DNA of 64,000 bases, taken from an uncultured Bartonella sp. (GTDB lineage: Bacteria > Pseudomonadota > Alphaproteobacteria > Rhizobiales > Rhizobiaceae). This document shows, piece by piece, positions 1 through 7,979 of the stretch; the stretch's first letter is position 1; each line of letters opens with the position of its first letter. The notes under the pieces were generated by a model. It did no database searches. It saw only the letters and a program-made list of their open reading frames with translations, and was not told where the DNA came from. The position numbers and the translations under genes were made by a program. Where the stretch lies: positions 195,214-259,213 of the forward strand of contig NZ_CALYPR010000002.1 of NCBI RefSeq assembly GCF_945277285.1. The letters are read 5' to 3'.

Positions 1-341
1 TGGAATGCCATGCCGCCATCCCAGACAGCGATGATTTCGGCAGGGTGGGTGAAATAATAGTGCGGGTCCCAGAACAGCACTTGCCCCAAGCGCCCGCCAA
101 CAACCACGCCAATTGCTGCCCAGATCACAAAATCACTGAGCAATTGCGGTGCTATTGGCGGCTTTTGTTGATACCACAGCGACTTATTTTTAAGAAGAAC
201 AGTGCCATACCACCAGGCAAACAGAATGCCGATCACATAGCCAAGTCCATACCAGTGAAGGGCAATCGGGCCGATTTGAACGATAATAGGGTTCAGAAAA
301 TCGGGAAAGGCAATGGCAGGGCAAGCAGATAAATCATCCAT
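1..341 (-). CDS. lgt: Prolipoprotein diacylglyceryl transferase Lgt, N-terminal part only (cut by window edge)
   Basis: Lgt is the inner-membrane enzyme that moves diacylglycerol from phosphatidylglycerol to the lipobox cysteine of prolipoproteins. Translating the minus strand from the ATG at 339-341 gives about 113 residues that stay open to base 1. The start reads [20 protein letters not shown], followed by the Lgt hallmark [17 protein letters not shown] near residue 24, a first membrane segment, and the conserved stretch [16 protein letters not shown] with [15 protein letters not shown]. The family has GGRLGYVLFY at this place, so the match is good. The catalytic C-terminal half lies outside the window. 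It is divergent from ubiK, an arrangement I recall from other Hyphomicrobiales. Confidence 0.9.
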   Translation of the reverse strand, partial: MDDLSACPAIAFPDFLNPIIVQIGPIALHWYGLGYVIGILFAWWYGTVLLKNKSLWYQQKPPIAPQLLSDFVIWAAIGVVVGGRLGQVLFWDPHYYFTHPAEIIAVWDGGMAF

Positions 342-454
342 GGCAAAACATCAAATCGTGAATTTTAAAGAAAGAAAATGACCGAGTAACGTTTTCGGGT
401 CAAGTCTCAATTGCGATTATTGCAGGCAAGAAGCCAATCGACAATTTAAATTAG

Positions 455-552
455 AAAATTAAAAAGATGGAAAATTACGGTTGAAAGCGGACACTTATCA
501 AGCTTTTAACCGTTTAAAAAAGGGGATAGCAAAAACCGTTTTGCTGTTTTTT
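455..552 (+). ncRNA. Candidate small RNA or leader upstream of ubiK (two stem-loops ending in an intrinsic terminator)
   Basis: Between divergent lgt and ubiK the plus strand holds two consecutive hairpins. The first has a 12-bp stem with one G-U pair (arms 477-488 and 502-513, loop 13 nt). The second has a 7-bp stem AGCAAAA/TTTTGCT (528-534 and 539-545) with a tetraloop and then GTTTTTT, which has the form of a rho-independent terminator. No ORF explains it, and ubiK begins 146 nt further on, so the terminator would end a short transcript of its own or act as an attenuator for ubiK. A weak promoter may lie at 420-448 (TTGCAG, 17-nt spacing, AATTTA). The 5' end is a guess. Confidence 0.38.
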
Positions 553-698
553 CAAAAAACCGGCTCTGGCATCGGAATTTTTTAAAAATTGAAAATGTAC
601 GGATAAGAAAACGTCTATCCTCTTTTTAAAAAAATAGTCTATATGATAGGTTGAGACGATTTAAACAAGCTTGATGCAGTTTTTAAAGGATAGACCAA

Positions 699-998
699 AT
701 GACTAACGGACCAAATCGCATTCTTGATGAAGTTGCAAAATTGTTGACTGATGCAGCCGGTGCTGCCCAAGGTGTGGGCAAGGAAGCGCAAACTGCTTTT
801 CGTGCACAGGTCGAACGTGCTCTTAACAAATTAGATATTGTCCATCGTGACGAATTCGAAGTTGTCAAAGAAATGGCGACAAAAGCCCGTGAGGAAGTCG
901 AAGAATTGAGAAAACGCCTCGAAAAAATAGAAAATAAGGCCGAAAGCAAAACAAAAACAGCATCGTCTTCACAACAGGGCGGCGAAAAGAAAAAATAA
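699..998 (+). CDS. ubiK: UbiK-type ubiquinone biosynthesis accessory factor (BMFP/DUF526, YqiC family)
   Basis: UbiK helps the soluble ubiquinone-biosynthesis complex hand over lipid intermediates. This 99-residue protein begins MTNGPNRILDEVAKLLTDAAG and is almost entirely helical. The first half is an amphipathic helix rich in Ala. The second half (about residues 50-85) is a coiled coil with heptad Leu/Val and many Glu/Arg/Lys, including EEVEELRKRLEKIE. The tail is low-complexity Lys/Ser. Length and layout fit the BMFP family. A ribosome-binding site AAAGGA lies 8-10 nt before the ATG, and a strong terminator follows at 1060-1093, so it is probably transcribed alone. The assignment rests on overall pattern. 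Confidence 0.82.
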   Translation: MTNGPNRILDEVAKLLTDAAGAAQGVGKEAQTAFRAQVERALNKLDIVHRDEFEVVKEMATKAREEVEELRKRLEKIENKAESKTKTASSSQQGGEKKK

Positions 999-1344
999 TC
1001 CCCAGCTTTTCTTGGCTGTGAATAAATCGAAAAAACTCTTAATCCAGAATCTCTTAGGGTGGGTCGAAACATTATTTTCGACCCATTTTTTTTGTCTTGA
1101 ACAGCTTTTTGAATCGAGGGGGCTAGCACTCTCAATTTAGATCAATACACTGAAAACTAAAGATGATTCGCAAATAAGCAAAAACGGGGTGACTGGTTTA
1201 TTTGCATTTTAGTACGCTAGTGGGTCAGTGTTTTATGCGTTTATAGAAATTATCGGTTGTGCGGGTAACAGGAACGCAGCGGCGACACTGCGGTAGCGTT
1301 TTTTACTTTTCTGGAAAAAACGCTTTTTGGAATTGAGGAATAAA
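999..1344. other. Intergenic region between ubiK and the YbjN gene
   Basis: Apart from the ubiK terminator (1060-1093) and the ribosome-binding site of the next gene (GAGGAA, about 1334-1339), I see no gene or clear conserved element here. Confidence 0.6.
1060..1093 (+). terminator. Rho-independent terminator of ubiK
   Basis: Perfect 10-bp stem TGGGTCGAAA/TTTCGACCCA (1060-1069 and 1076-1085), a 6-nt loop, then eight T. It sits 62 nt after the ubiK stop. Confidence 0.9.
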
Positions 1345-1845
1345 ATGAGGCTTGCCTTAGGCAACTTGGAACGGGATCGTCATCCAGTCGATTTGGTCGA
1401 GCAGGTGGCTAATGGACACGATTGGTCTTTCGAAAGAACAGCAAAAGATGAAATCACAATCAGTGTCGAAGGGCACTGGACAAATTATCACATTGCTTTC
1501 TCGTGGATCGAAAATCAGGAAGCATTACACCTTGCATGTGCATTTGATATTTCAGTGTCAAAACAGCGACAAAAAGAACTCTTCAAACTGGTTCTGTGCA
1601 TTAATGAAAAATTGCTGATGGGGCATTTTGATTTCTGGGAAGATTCCTCTTCCGTCATTTTCAGGCAGGCTTTGCTGTTGTCCGGCGGTCTTCGCCCATC
1701 CGATGCGCAAGTGGAAAATTTGCTTGTCAATGCACTTGATACGTGTGAAACACATTATAGTGCTTTCCAAATGGTGGCGTGGTCGTCTCTTTCGGCTGAA
1801 AACGCACTCCAATTTGCATTGTTTGAAACAAAGGGAAGTGCCTGA
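1345..1845 (+). CDS. YbjN domain-containing protein
   Basis: The YbjN family has a fold related to type III secretion chaperones; its role in alphaproteobacteria is not settled. The 166-residue product starts MRLALGNLERDRHPVDLVEQ and contains WSFERTAKDEITISVEGHW, LHLACAFDISV and GHFDFWEDSSSVIFRQALLLSGG, the three blocks I associate with this family in Brucella and Rhizobium. The frame could open at a TTG six codons earlier (1327), but the ATG at 1345 has GAGGAA at the right distance and gives the usual N-terminus. The tRNA-binding protein gene follows 21 bp downstream on the same strand, suggesting co-transcription. Confidence 0.85.
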   Translation: MRLALGNLERDRHPVDLVEQVANGHDWSFERTAKDEITISVEGHWTNYHIAFSWIENQEALHLACAFDISVSKQRQKELFKLVLCINEKLLMGHFDFWEDSSSVIFRQALLLSGGLRPSDAQVENLLVNALDTCETHYSAFQMVAWSSLSAENALQFALFETKGSA

Positions 1846-1866
1846 CAGAAAAATCAGGGGTGGACA

Positions 1867-2205
1867 ATGGCAGAGATCAGTTTTGACGATTTTTTGAAGG
1901 TTGATATCCGCGTCGGAAAAATAATTGAAGCCGAACCATTCCCGCAAGCACGCAAGCCTGCCTATAAGCTTAAAATTGATTTTGGCAATGACATTGGTGT
2001 CAAACGCTCATCGGCCCAAATTACCGTGCATTATAAGCTTGAAGATCTTGTCGGCCGCGAGGTTCTGGCTGTTGTCAATTTTCCGCCGCGACAGATCGGG
2101 CCATTTATGTCGGAAGTTCTCACTCTCGGCTTGCCGGATGAAAATGGCGATGTCGTGTTATTACAGCCAACCAAAGAAGTGCCCATTGGCGGGCGAATAT
2201 TCTAG
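1867..2205 (+). CDS. csaA: CsaA-like tRNA-binding protein (tRBD/OB fold)
   Basis: Short stand-alone tRNA-binding domain proteins of this kind bind tRNA through an OB fold and have been described as secretion-related chaperones in Bacillus (CsaA). The 112-residue product carries the family hallmarks in order: FLKVDIRVGKIIEAEPFPQARKPAYKL at the N-terminus, VKRSSAQITVHY in the middle, VLAVVNFPPRQIGPFMSEVLTLGLPD, and the C-terminal PIGGRIF. The length is full for the family. It lies 21 bp after the YbjN gene on the same strand. In related genomes I recall proC standing between these two genes; it is not here. Confidence 0.88.
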   Translation: MAEISFDDFLKVDIRVGKIIEAEPFPQARKPAYKLKIDFGNDIGVKRSSAQITVHYKLEDLVGREVLAVVNFPPRQIGPFMSEVLTLGLPDENGDVVLLQPTKEVPIGGRIF

Positions 2206-2549
2206 CCTTCTGCAAAAGCTTAAAAATTGCCGTAAACTATGGTCATTTATGTGTGCTCGCCTTTTGTTGCGGTTGGCAATTGCGGCGCGGCAGAGCGGTG
2301 GAACACCCGTCAACGAACTGAGGCTACTTTTGAAAATAGACTTTTACCCCCTAACCAAGACCAACCATTTGTCGTTTTGATCGGATCAAATTGATAGGCG
2401 ATAAAAGCTTAAAAAAAAGGCAGAAAAGGCTGCATCTGCGGCAAGGGCACCGGAAATATTTTTTTAAACAAAAGTGTTGGCGACAATGACCCGCGCACAT
2501 AAAAACTGTTCGCGACACCGGGCGTTTTTTAGGCTCGCATGATACAGAT
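2206..2549. other. Intergenic region, nothing recognised
   Basis: Convergent intergenic stretch between the tRNA-binding protein gene and the DUF3008 gene. Short frames on both strands are not protein-like, and I see no clear terminator. Confidence 0.5.
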
Positions 2550-2747
2550 TTATTTTTTGCGCTTTTTTCCGATCTCTTCCGGCAAATCCTTGCGCTTTGT
2601 TGCAGCAAAGTCGCGCAATTGCTGTTCTGTCATGGATTGTTCCATTTTGCTGGAAGCACCTTTTAATGAACTGACCGGTCGTTTGCCGCGTTTTGCTGCC
2701 AATGCGGCACCGGCGGCTTCTTGCTGGACTTTTGAGCGGGCTGGCAT
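2550..2747 (-). CDS. DUF3008 family small basic protein
   Basis: A 65-residue, Lys/Arg/Ala-rich protein beginning MPARSKVQQEAAGAALAAKR, then SSLKGASSKMEQSMTEQQL and DFAATKRKDLPEEI with a basic tail. This matches DUF3008 proteins, small stress-associated proteins of unknown function in proteobacteria. The ATG at 2745-2747 is preceded by AAAGGAAAC at the correct distance. A longer reading frame exists upstream, but its extra residues look unlike protein, so the internal start is chosen. It is encoded alone, downstream of the histidine kinase gene on the same strand after a gap of about 120 bp. Confidence 0.78.
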   Translation of the reverse strand: MPARSKVQQEAAGAALAAKRGKRPVSSLKGASSKMEQSMTEQQLRDFAATKRKDLPEEIGKKRKK

Positions 2748-2868
2748 GATTGTTTCCTTTCGAGCGAGAAGAAAAAAGACGTTTGAAAACATGGCAGAAA
2801 AAACAAAAACGGCGTTTTCCGGCACGGTATTCTAACTAAAGACTTCTGTTCTTAAACTATATCGGGCA

Positions 2869-4209
2869 CTAAAGCGGAATTTCAACGATTACCCGCAAGC
2901 CCCCTGTAGGACTATCTTCAAGAACAATATTGCCGCCATGGCTTCGCGCAATATCTTGGGCAATGGAAAGACCAAGGCCGGTGCCGCTTGCATCCTGATT
3001 GCGCGCTTCGTCCAGCCGGAAGAAAGGCTTGAAAACTTCCTCGCGCATATTGGCCGGAATTCCCGGGCCATCATCGTCGATGATGATAACAAGGTCGTCA
3101 TCTCCATGGACAATCGCCGCATCGACATTTTTGGCATAACGGAAACTGTTGGAAACAAGATTGTTGACAAGACGGGAAAAGGCTTTCGGCTTCAATCGTA
3201 CAACGGGTGAACCTTCAATGTGATAGTGAAAGCCGCGTTCGCGCAGGCTGGCGTCTTTGGCAAGCTTTTGCATGAGCTCTTTAAGGTCGAGTTCGCCGAC
3301 ATTTTCTGTGCCTTCTCCACGGGCAAAAGCCAGATACCCTTCAAGCATGTTCTGCATGTCGGCTATGTCCTGTTCAAGCGGTGCGGTGTCAAAGCTTCCC
3401 TTTGCCAGAGCCAATTGCAATTTAAACCGTGTGAGAATGGTTCGTAAATCATGGCTTACGCCCGAAAGCATCATGGTGCGCTGTTCAATCTGGCGTTCAA
3501 TTCTTTTGCGCATGCGCAAAAAGGCGGTGCCGGCACGGCGCACTTCTTCTGCACCTCGCGGTTCAAAACCTTCCGGTAACGGAAGACCGCGCCCGAAACT
3601 GTCGGCGGCAGCCGCAAGTTGTTGTATGGGCTTGATCTGGTTGCGCAAGAAGAAAATGGCAATAATCAACAGAACCAAGGCAGTACCAATCATCCAGCTC
3701 AGGAAAATACCGGTATTGGACGCATAGGCCTGCGAGCGCATGGCAAAAACCCGCAACACGTGATTATCAAGCCGGATTCGGATTTCGACAAGGTCGGAAT
3801 CTCCCACTGTATCAATCCAGAACGGGCGATTGATCTGGCGGGTGATTTCTTCGCTCAGAAAATAATCAAGAATGGCAAAAAACGGTTTGGGGCCGGGGGG
3901 AGGCAGCGGATCCGGCGGTAGAATGGAAATGTTCAGTCCCATGCGCTGTTGGGCAATGCGCGTGATGTTATTATAATTGTCATCCTGCGGATAGGTTTCG
4001 ATAATGTCGATAATGGCCGAAATGTCACGCACAACCGCGGTTGACAGACGTTCGGTCACCATTTGCCAATGCCGTTCCATAAACACATAGGCAATGACCG
4101 ATTGAAGCAGAACCATCGGGGCAATGATGATAATGAGCGAGCGCGCATAAAGGCGCTTCGGCATGGTTTTTGCCAGCCAACGCCCAAAACTGTTGATAGG
4201 CCCGGCCAT
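2869..4209 (-). CDS. EnvZ-like sensor histidine kinase
   Basis: Inner-membrane sensor kinase of 446 residues. Domains in order: short cytoplasmic N-terminus; TM1 around residues 23-44; a periplasmic sensor of about 120 residues; TM2 around 168-190; a HAMP segment (NQIKPIQQLAAAADSFGRG); HisKA with the phospho-acceptor H-box SHDLRT; and HATPase_c with N-box NNLVSNSFRYA, G1 DDDGPGIP and G2 GTGLGLSIAQDIARSHGG. All catalytic boxes look intact. The response regulator gene lies immediately upstream with 9 bp between them, so the pair is an operon. The periplasmic loop holds a proline-rich patch (PPDPLPPPGPKP). The signal is unknown; organisation is that of EnvZ/OmpR systems. Confidence 0.92.
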   Translation of the reverse strand: MAGPINSFGRWLAKTMPKRLYARSLIIIIAPMVLLQSVIAYVFMERHWQMVTERLSTAVVRDISAIIDIIETYPQDDNYNNITRIAQQRMGLNISILPPDPLPPPGPKPFFAILDYFLSEEITRQINRPFWIDTVGDSDLVEIRIRLDNHVLRVFAMRSQAYASNTGIFLSWMIGTALVLLIIAIFFLRNQIKPIQQLAAAADSFGRGLPLPEGFEPRGAEEVRRAGTAFLRMRKRIERQIEQRTMMLSGVSHDLRTILTRFKLQLALAKGSFDTAPLEQDIADMQNMLEGYLAFARGEGTENVGELDLKELMQKLAKDASLRERGFHYHIEGSPVVRLKPKAFSRLVNNLVSNSFRYAKNVDAAIVHGDDDLVIIIDDDGPGIPANMREEVFKPFFRLDEARNQDASGTGLGLSIAQDIARSHGGNIVLEDSPTGGLRVIVEIPL

Positions 4210-4218
4210 CTGGTGATC

Positions 4219-4923
4219 CTATTCGATTGACAGCTTGTAACCGATGCCACGTACCGTTTGCAGATAGACCGGATTGGCTGGGTCGTTTTCTATTTTTCTG
4301 CGCAACCGGTTGATCTGGACATCAATTGTGCGTTCTCCCACTTCACCTTCACCGGTGGCAAGCTTGTAGCGGGGGATGGTTGTGCCGGCATGTTCGGCAA
4401 AGATCACCATAATTTCCTGCTCGCGCTCTGTCAGCTTGATGACTTCGCCGGCTTTTTTCAGTTCTTTTTTGGCGATAGAAAATGTATAGGGGCCAAACAC
4501 AAACTGTTCAATTTTAGGCTGCCCATTGGAACTGCCACGACGTAAAATGGCATTAACGCGCAACAACAGTTCACGCGGATCAAAAGGTTTTGGCAAATAA
4601 TCATCAGCACCGGCTTCAAGCCCGTCAATACGGCTGTCGGTTTCGGAGAGGGCCGTGAGCATTAAAATCGGTACAGTTTTTGTCTCGCGCAGCGAACGGG
4701 TGAGTGAAATACCGTTTTCCCCGGGCATCATGACATCGACAATCAGTAAATCAAAATCGAGCCCCGCCAATTTCCGGCGTGCTTCATCTGCACTTGCCGC
4801 AACAGAAACACGAAAACCGTTCTGCACGAGAAATTGCGACAACAGGCTGCGTATACGTGTGTCATCATCAATGACCAGAAGATGGGGAGCATCATCAGAA
4901 AGCGTTGTGTTTTGTTCTGTCAT
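4219..4923 (-). CDS. OmpR/PetR-like response regulator
   Basis: DNA-binding response regulator of 234 residues. The receiver domain has the acidic pocket (VIDDDTR), the phosphorylation Asp in LLIVDVMMPGENG, the conserved Thr in MLTALSE and the Lys in PKPFD. The C-terminal winged helix of OmpR type contains LTEREQEIMVIFAEH and ERTIDVQINRLRRKIENDP, ending VRGIGYKLSIE. It is transcribed ahead of the EnvZ-like kinase and separated from it by 9 bp. The sequence resembles the branch named PetR in Rhodobacter, but I do not assign a symbol because the regulon cannot be read from the sequence. Confidence 0.92.
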   Translation of the reverse strand: MTEQNTTLSDDAPHLLVIDDDTRIRSLLSQFLVQNGFRVSVAASADEARRKLAGLDFDLLIVDVMMPGENGISLTRSLRETKTVPILMLTALSETDSRIDGLEAGADDYLPKPFDPRELLLRVNAILRRGSSNGQPKIEQFVFGPYTFSIAKKELKKAGEVIKLTEREQEIMVIFAEHAGTTIPRYKLATGEGEVGERTIDVQINRLRRKIENDPANPVYLQTVRGIGYKLSIE

Positions 4924-5269
4924 TTTATCATGTCCGAATTCAATGAAGCTTATCGGAAGAATCTTCCGCTGTCGAGATAGCCATTAAATTCATGCTCCAC
5001 ATTTTAGGCATTTACATGACAAAAGCGCATCGGAAAGTTCTAAATTCAATGAATGCCGGTTAGCACTTGGAGCTTTCCCATAAAAACAACAATTATTCAT
5101 AAAACACGTCACCGGCACATGATGGGCCAACACGCTTTAAAACCGGATGGGGATGAAACGGTAGCGTTTTCGGGCATGAAGCTTACCCCACTCTTGATAT
5201 TAAAGCTTTAAAAGTTGATATAAAGAGCCTTGCAAGCAGAAACGGCCAAAAACTTTCCGAGGAAATGGA
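4924..5269. other. Divergent promoter region, two-component operon / MBL hydrolase
   Basis: About 346 bp between divergent genes. It must hold both promoters, but no convincing -35/-10 pair or operator stood out. Only the ribosome-binding site GAGGAA just before 5270 is clear. Confidence 0.5.
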
Positions 5270-5914
5270 ATGGGAAAACTCAAAGCAACCATTATACCTG
5301 TGACAATTTTTCAGCAGAATTGCACTCTGCTCTATGATGATGAAACCAAACGCGGCGTGCTGGTTGATCCGGGCGGCGAATGGCCGCTTATTGCCGATAC
5401 AATCGAAAAAAACGGCGTCAAAGTTGAAGCTATCTGGATAACCCATGCCCATGTCGACCACGCCGGTGCGGCCATGGAAGCAAAAGAAGCACTGGGCGTT
5501 CCCGTTCTCGGGTCGAATATTGCCGATAAACCGCTGATGGATAATCTCACGGTAAAGGCCCACGACTATCGAATGGCGGGTGTGCGCAACTGTGTGCCCG
5601 ACCGCTGGCTCGAGGAAGGTGACGTGGTGGATTGTGGCGGCCATGCGTTTGAAGTTTTCCATACGCCCGGCCATGCACCCGGTCACGTTGTTTATTTCAA
5701 CAGGGAAGCGAAATTGGCACTTGTCGGCGATGTGCTTTTTCATAATTCGATTGGCCGGACAGATTTTCCCTTCTGTTCACATGAGGATCTCATGCGATCT
5801 TTGAAGGAAAAGGTGCTGCCATTGGGGGATGATGTTGTCTTTATCAGCGGCCATGGTGACATGGGCACCATTGGCGAAGAAAAACGCCACAACCAGTTCT
5901 TGCAAGATATTTGA
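5270..5914 (+). CDS. MBL-fold metallo-hydrolase (glyoxalase II-like, YcbL type)
   Basis: Cytoplasmic metallo-beta-lactamase-fold hydrolase of 214 residues. Metal-binding motifs: THAHVDHAG (HxHxDH), the later His in FHTPGHAPGHVVYF, the bridging Asp in LALVGDVLFHNSIGRTD and the last His in FISGHGDMGTIGEE. The layout fits short glyoxalase II-like enzymes such as YcbL, which lack the C-terminal substrate domain of classical GloB; the substrate is therefore open (hydroxyacylglutathione or another thioester). GAGGAA lies close before the ATG. It is followed by its own terminator and appears monocistronic. Confidence 0.9.
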   Translation: MGKLKATIIPVTIFQQNCTLLYDDETKRGVLVDPGGEWPLIADTIEKNGVKVEAIWITHAHVDHAGAAMEAKEALGVPVLGSNIADKPLMDNLTVKAHDYRMAGVRNCVPDRWLEEGDVVDCGGHAFEVFHTPGHAPGHVVYFNREAKLALVGDVLFHNSIGRTDFPFCSHEDLMRSLKEKVLPLGDDVVFISGHGDMGTIGEEKRHNQFLQDI

Positions 5915-5936
5915 CGCATCAAGACCGGTCAGAAGG

Positions 5937-5979
5937 AGGCTTTGAAATGGCGATCGTTTCGGAGCCTTTTTATTTTTTT
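5937..5979 (+). terminator. Rho-independent terminator of the MBL hydrolase gene
   Basis: Eleven-bp stem with two G-U pairs (5937-5947 with 5957-5967), 9-nt loop, then TTTTATTTTTTT. Confidence 0.88.
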
Positions 5980-6073
5980 AAATACCATTGATTGCAGGCA
6001 GCAAGAAGTGGCAGCGATGGAATTGACAAACCGTTTTGGCAATTAGATCACCAGAATAAAATTTCATGGCAAA

Positions 6074-6100
6074 AAATACCCGGCCTAAAGCCGGGTATTT
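6074..6100 (-). terminator. Rho-independent terminator of the BA14K gene
   Basis: Perfect 11-bp stem AAATACCCGGC/GCCGGGTATTT with a 5-nt loop. On the minus strand the stem runs into a T tract. It lies 30 bp beyond the BA14K stop. Confidence 0.9.
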
Positions 6101-6129
6101 TGCAATTGGTTTATTTACTTTCACTTAGC

Positions 6130-6588
6130 CTAGTTGGCATTACAGAAATGGTCAAGACCATCTACACCGCGATAGGTTCCTGTCCGCGGATTGAACGAGC
6201 GGTATTTGCTTGCGCAATAATTCCGCCAGCCTGCTGACCATGGCTGATAAACGGGTTTATAAGCAGTTGGTGCCGGCGGATAGTAGCGTGGCGCTGCCGG
6301 ATAATAGACCGGTGGCGGCGGCGCCTGATAAATGACCTGCGGTTGTGATGGCTGCGACAGCGCACTGCCGATAAGAGCGCCTGCTGCAAGGCCAACAACA
6401 CCGGCAGCTACTGCATCGCCATGGTCGTTGTGGTGGTGATGGTGGTGGTAATCCCAGTAACGCGGGCCATCCCAATAGCCCGGACCGCCCCAATAATGAC
6501 GGTCATGCGCTGAAGCACCAGCAAGCGGGGCCACAACCATCACTGCCGAAATGGCAGAAAGCATTGCCAGTTTTGCAAAATTCTTCAT
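6130..6588 (-). CDS. BA14K family lectin-like secreted protein
   Basis: Secreted or surface protein of 152 residues. An N-terminal signal peptide (MKNFAKLAMLSAISAVMVV, cleavage likely after GASA) is followed by a His/Tyr/Trp-rich stretch with six consecutive His, a small hydrophobic Gly/Ala segment (AVAAGVVGLAAGALIGSALS), a Pro/Tyr-rich linker, and the C-terminal BA14K motif WRNYCASKYRSFNPRTGTYRG ending DHFCNAN. BA14K of Brucella is an immunoreactive, lectin-like protein. The start at 6586-6588 is chosen because AAAGGAG sits upstream and it begins the signal peptide; a longer frame to 6663 adds nothing plausible. The His-rich stretch could bind metal, which is inference. Confidence 0.88.
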   Translation of the reverse strand: MKNFAKLAMLSAISAVMVVAPLAGASAHDRHYWGGPGYWDGPRYWDYHHHHHHNDHGDAVAAGVVGLAAGALIGSALSQPSQPQVIYQAPPPPVYYPAAPRYYPPAPTAYKPVYQPWSAGWRNYCASKYRSFNPRTGTYRGVDGLDHFCNAN

Positions 6589-6740
6589 GGTTGAACTCCT
6601 TTGAATTCTATTCATGAAAACAATTTTATCTCTCATTTTATGAACGCAGCCTGAATGAGACATGCGACTTTATTATGGTAAACAATTTATTTTATTGTTT
6701 TTTCCATCACAATATATGTTTTTTTGTTACAAATTTAAGG

Positions 6741-6772
6741 AATAAAAAAAACCGGGCCATAAAACCCGGTTT
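6741..6772 (-). terminator. Rho-independent terminator of the first cold-shock gene
   Basis: Eight-bp stem AAACCGGG/CCCGGTTT (6749-6756 and 6765-6772) with an 8-nt loop; on the minus strand it is followed by a run of T (A tract at 6744-6751 on the plus strand). Confidence 0.88.
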
Positions 6773-6816
6773 AGCAGTGTCTGATTGCGGTAAAACCGAC
6801 CAGCGTTCAAGCCGGT

Positions 6817-7032
6817 TCAGTTAACAATGGTGATATTGACAGCTTTTGGCCCTTTGCCACGACGATCTGGCTCGGTCTCGAACGAAACCTTTTGGCCATC
6901 ATTAAGCCCTGTGAGTCCAGAAGCCTGAACAGCAGAGATGTGCACGAAAATATCGGCGCCACCATCATCCGGCTTGATAAAACCAAAACCTTTGTCATTG
7001 TTAAAAAATTTGACTTCCCCGGTCTGTGCCAT
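6817..7032 (-). CDS. Cold-shock domain protein (CspA family), copy 1
   Basis: Seventy-one-residue single cold-shock domain protein that binds single-stranded RNA/DNA. RNP1 is GFGFIKP and RNP2 is IFVHISAV, both intact, within [21 protein letters not shown]. The upstream region to about 7240 lacks a gene and may be a long 5' leader as seen in other csp genes, but this is inference. A second csp gene is at 24813-25022; the two proteins share the PDDGGAD.FVHISAV core and differ at the C-terminus. A perfect terminator follows. Confidence 0.95.
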   Translation of the reverse strand: MAQTGEVKFFNNDKGFGFIKPDDGGADIFVHISAVQASGLTGLNDGQKVSFETEPDRRGKGPKAVNITIVN

Positions 7033-7979
7033 AGAATGTTTCCTCGATCAATGACCTGTCTAAACAGGTTTAATAATAATAACCGCCCTACGCACCATGC
7101 GCAAAACGGCATCATGCAGGCAGTTCTTGAAGTCTGGAAAGCACTCTATTTACCAGTTTCCACTCGGCATCCATCAATAGCTAATTGGCTCCGGCTATGA
7201 CCGGATTTTCCGAATGGTACCAGCCCAAAACTTATAGCGGTCTTGGCACGCCTGTTAATAGTCTTCCAATGTTCGTAAAATGCCCGAACTCTCATAGAGT
7301 GCTTTAATTTCCATGATTTTGCAAGTGTTTTTATGAAATTATTCTTATAAAAATAAAATTTTGATAGTTTAAATTTATTTCGTCAAGTTTTTGAGGCTTT
7401 CTTCTTAACTTTTAAAGCCAAATTCATATCATTGACTTTAGAATAGGGCTTAAAATCAATTAGACTTATTCTAAATTTAGCTATTTGTTCACTCTGATCA
7501 AGTTTTTACACCTGAAAAGCTCGCGCAGCTATTTTTTAGCAGGGTTTTACCCTTTTTTTAAAGTGTTGTTTCATCACGCTTTTATCGATTTATTGTTATT
7601 GGAAAATTGGCTTCGGGTTTTTTTCAAATACTTTGGCGACAACCCTGTGCGCCATAGATGGCAAGGGCATGTGCGCACCCCGCACTGATCTTTCATTTCT
7701 TTTTGGGCTGCCAGACATCCCTATCAAACATATCAAATGGTTTTATTTCCGTTCCGGAGGGCATGAAAATTTGGCCGTGAAAGACGGGCATAGGAGAGAG
7801 GCGTAAAACAGCCGGAAAAATAATGATGCTTGTTCAGTGTCATTTGCTAATGAATACTGCACATCCATTTTCCTGACGGTTTTCCCGCGCAGCAACAAAC
7901 GGTTACCTCGTTTTTGAAGAATTTCTTTAAACCATGTCATTTCAACCGGCCCGCCACAGGGGCAATTTGGCTTTATTGC
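7033..7979. other. Long intergenic region upstream of csp and downstream of uvrB
   Basis: About 950 bp without a convincing gene. The part next to csp may be its leader. Short frames at 7485-7688 (plus) and 7743-7940 (minus) lack ribosome-binding sites and recognisable motifs. The stretch around 7320-7470 is notably AT-rich. Confidence 0.5.

Noticed and set aside
7743-7940. 65-residue minus-strand frame downstream of uvrB
   Set aside because: No ribosome-binding site, no recognisable motif, and composition unlike neighbours; could be a remnant but cannot be supported.
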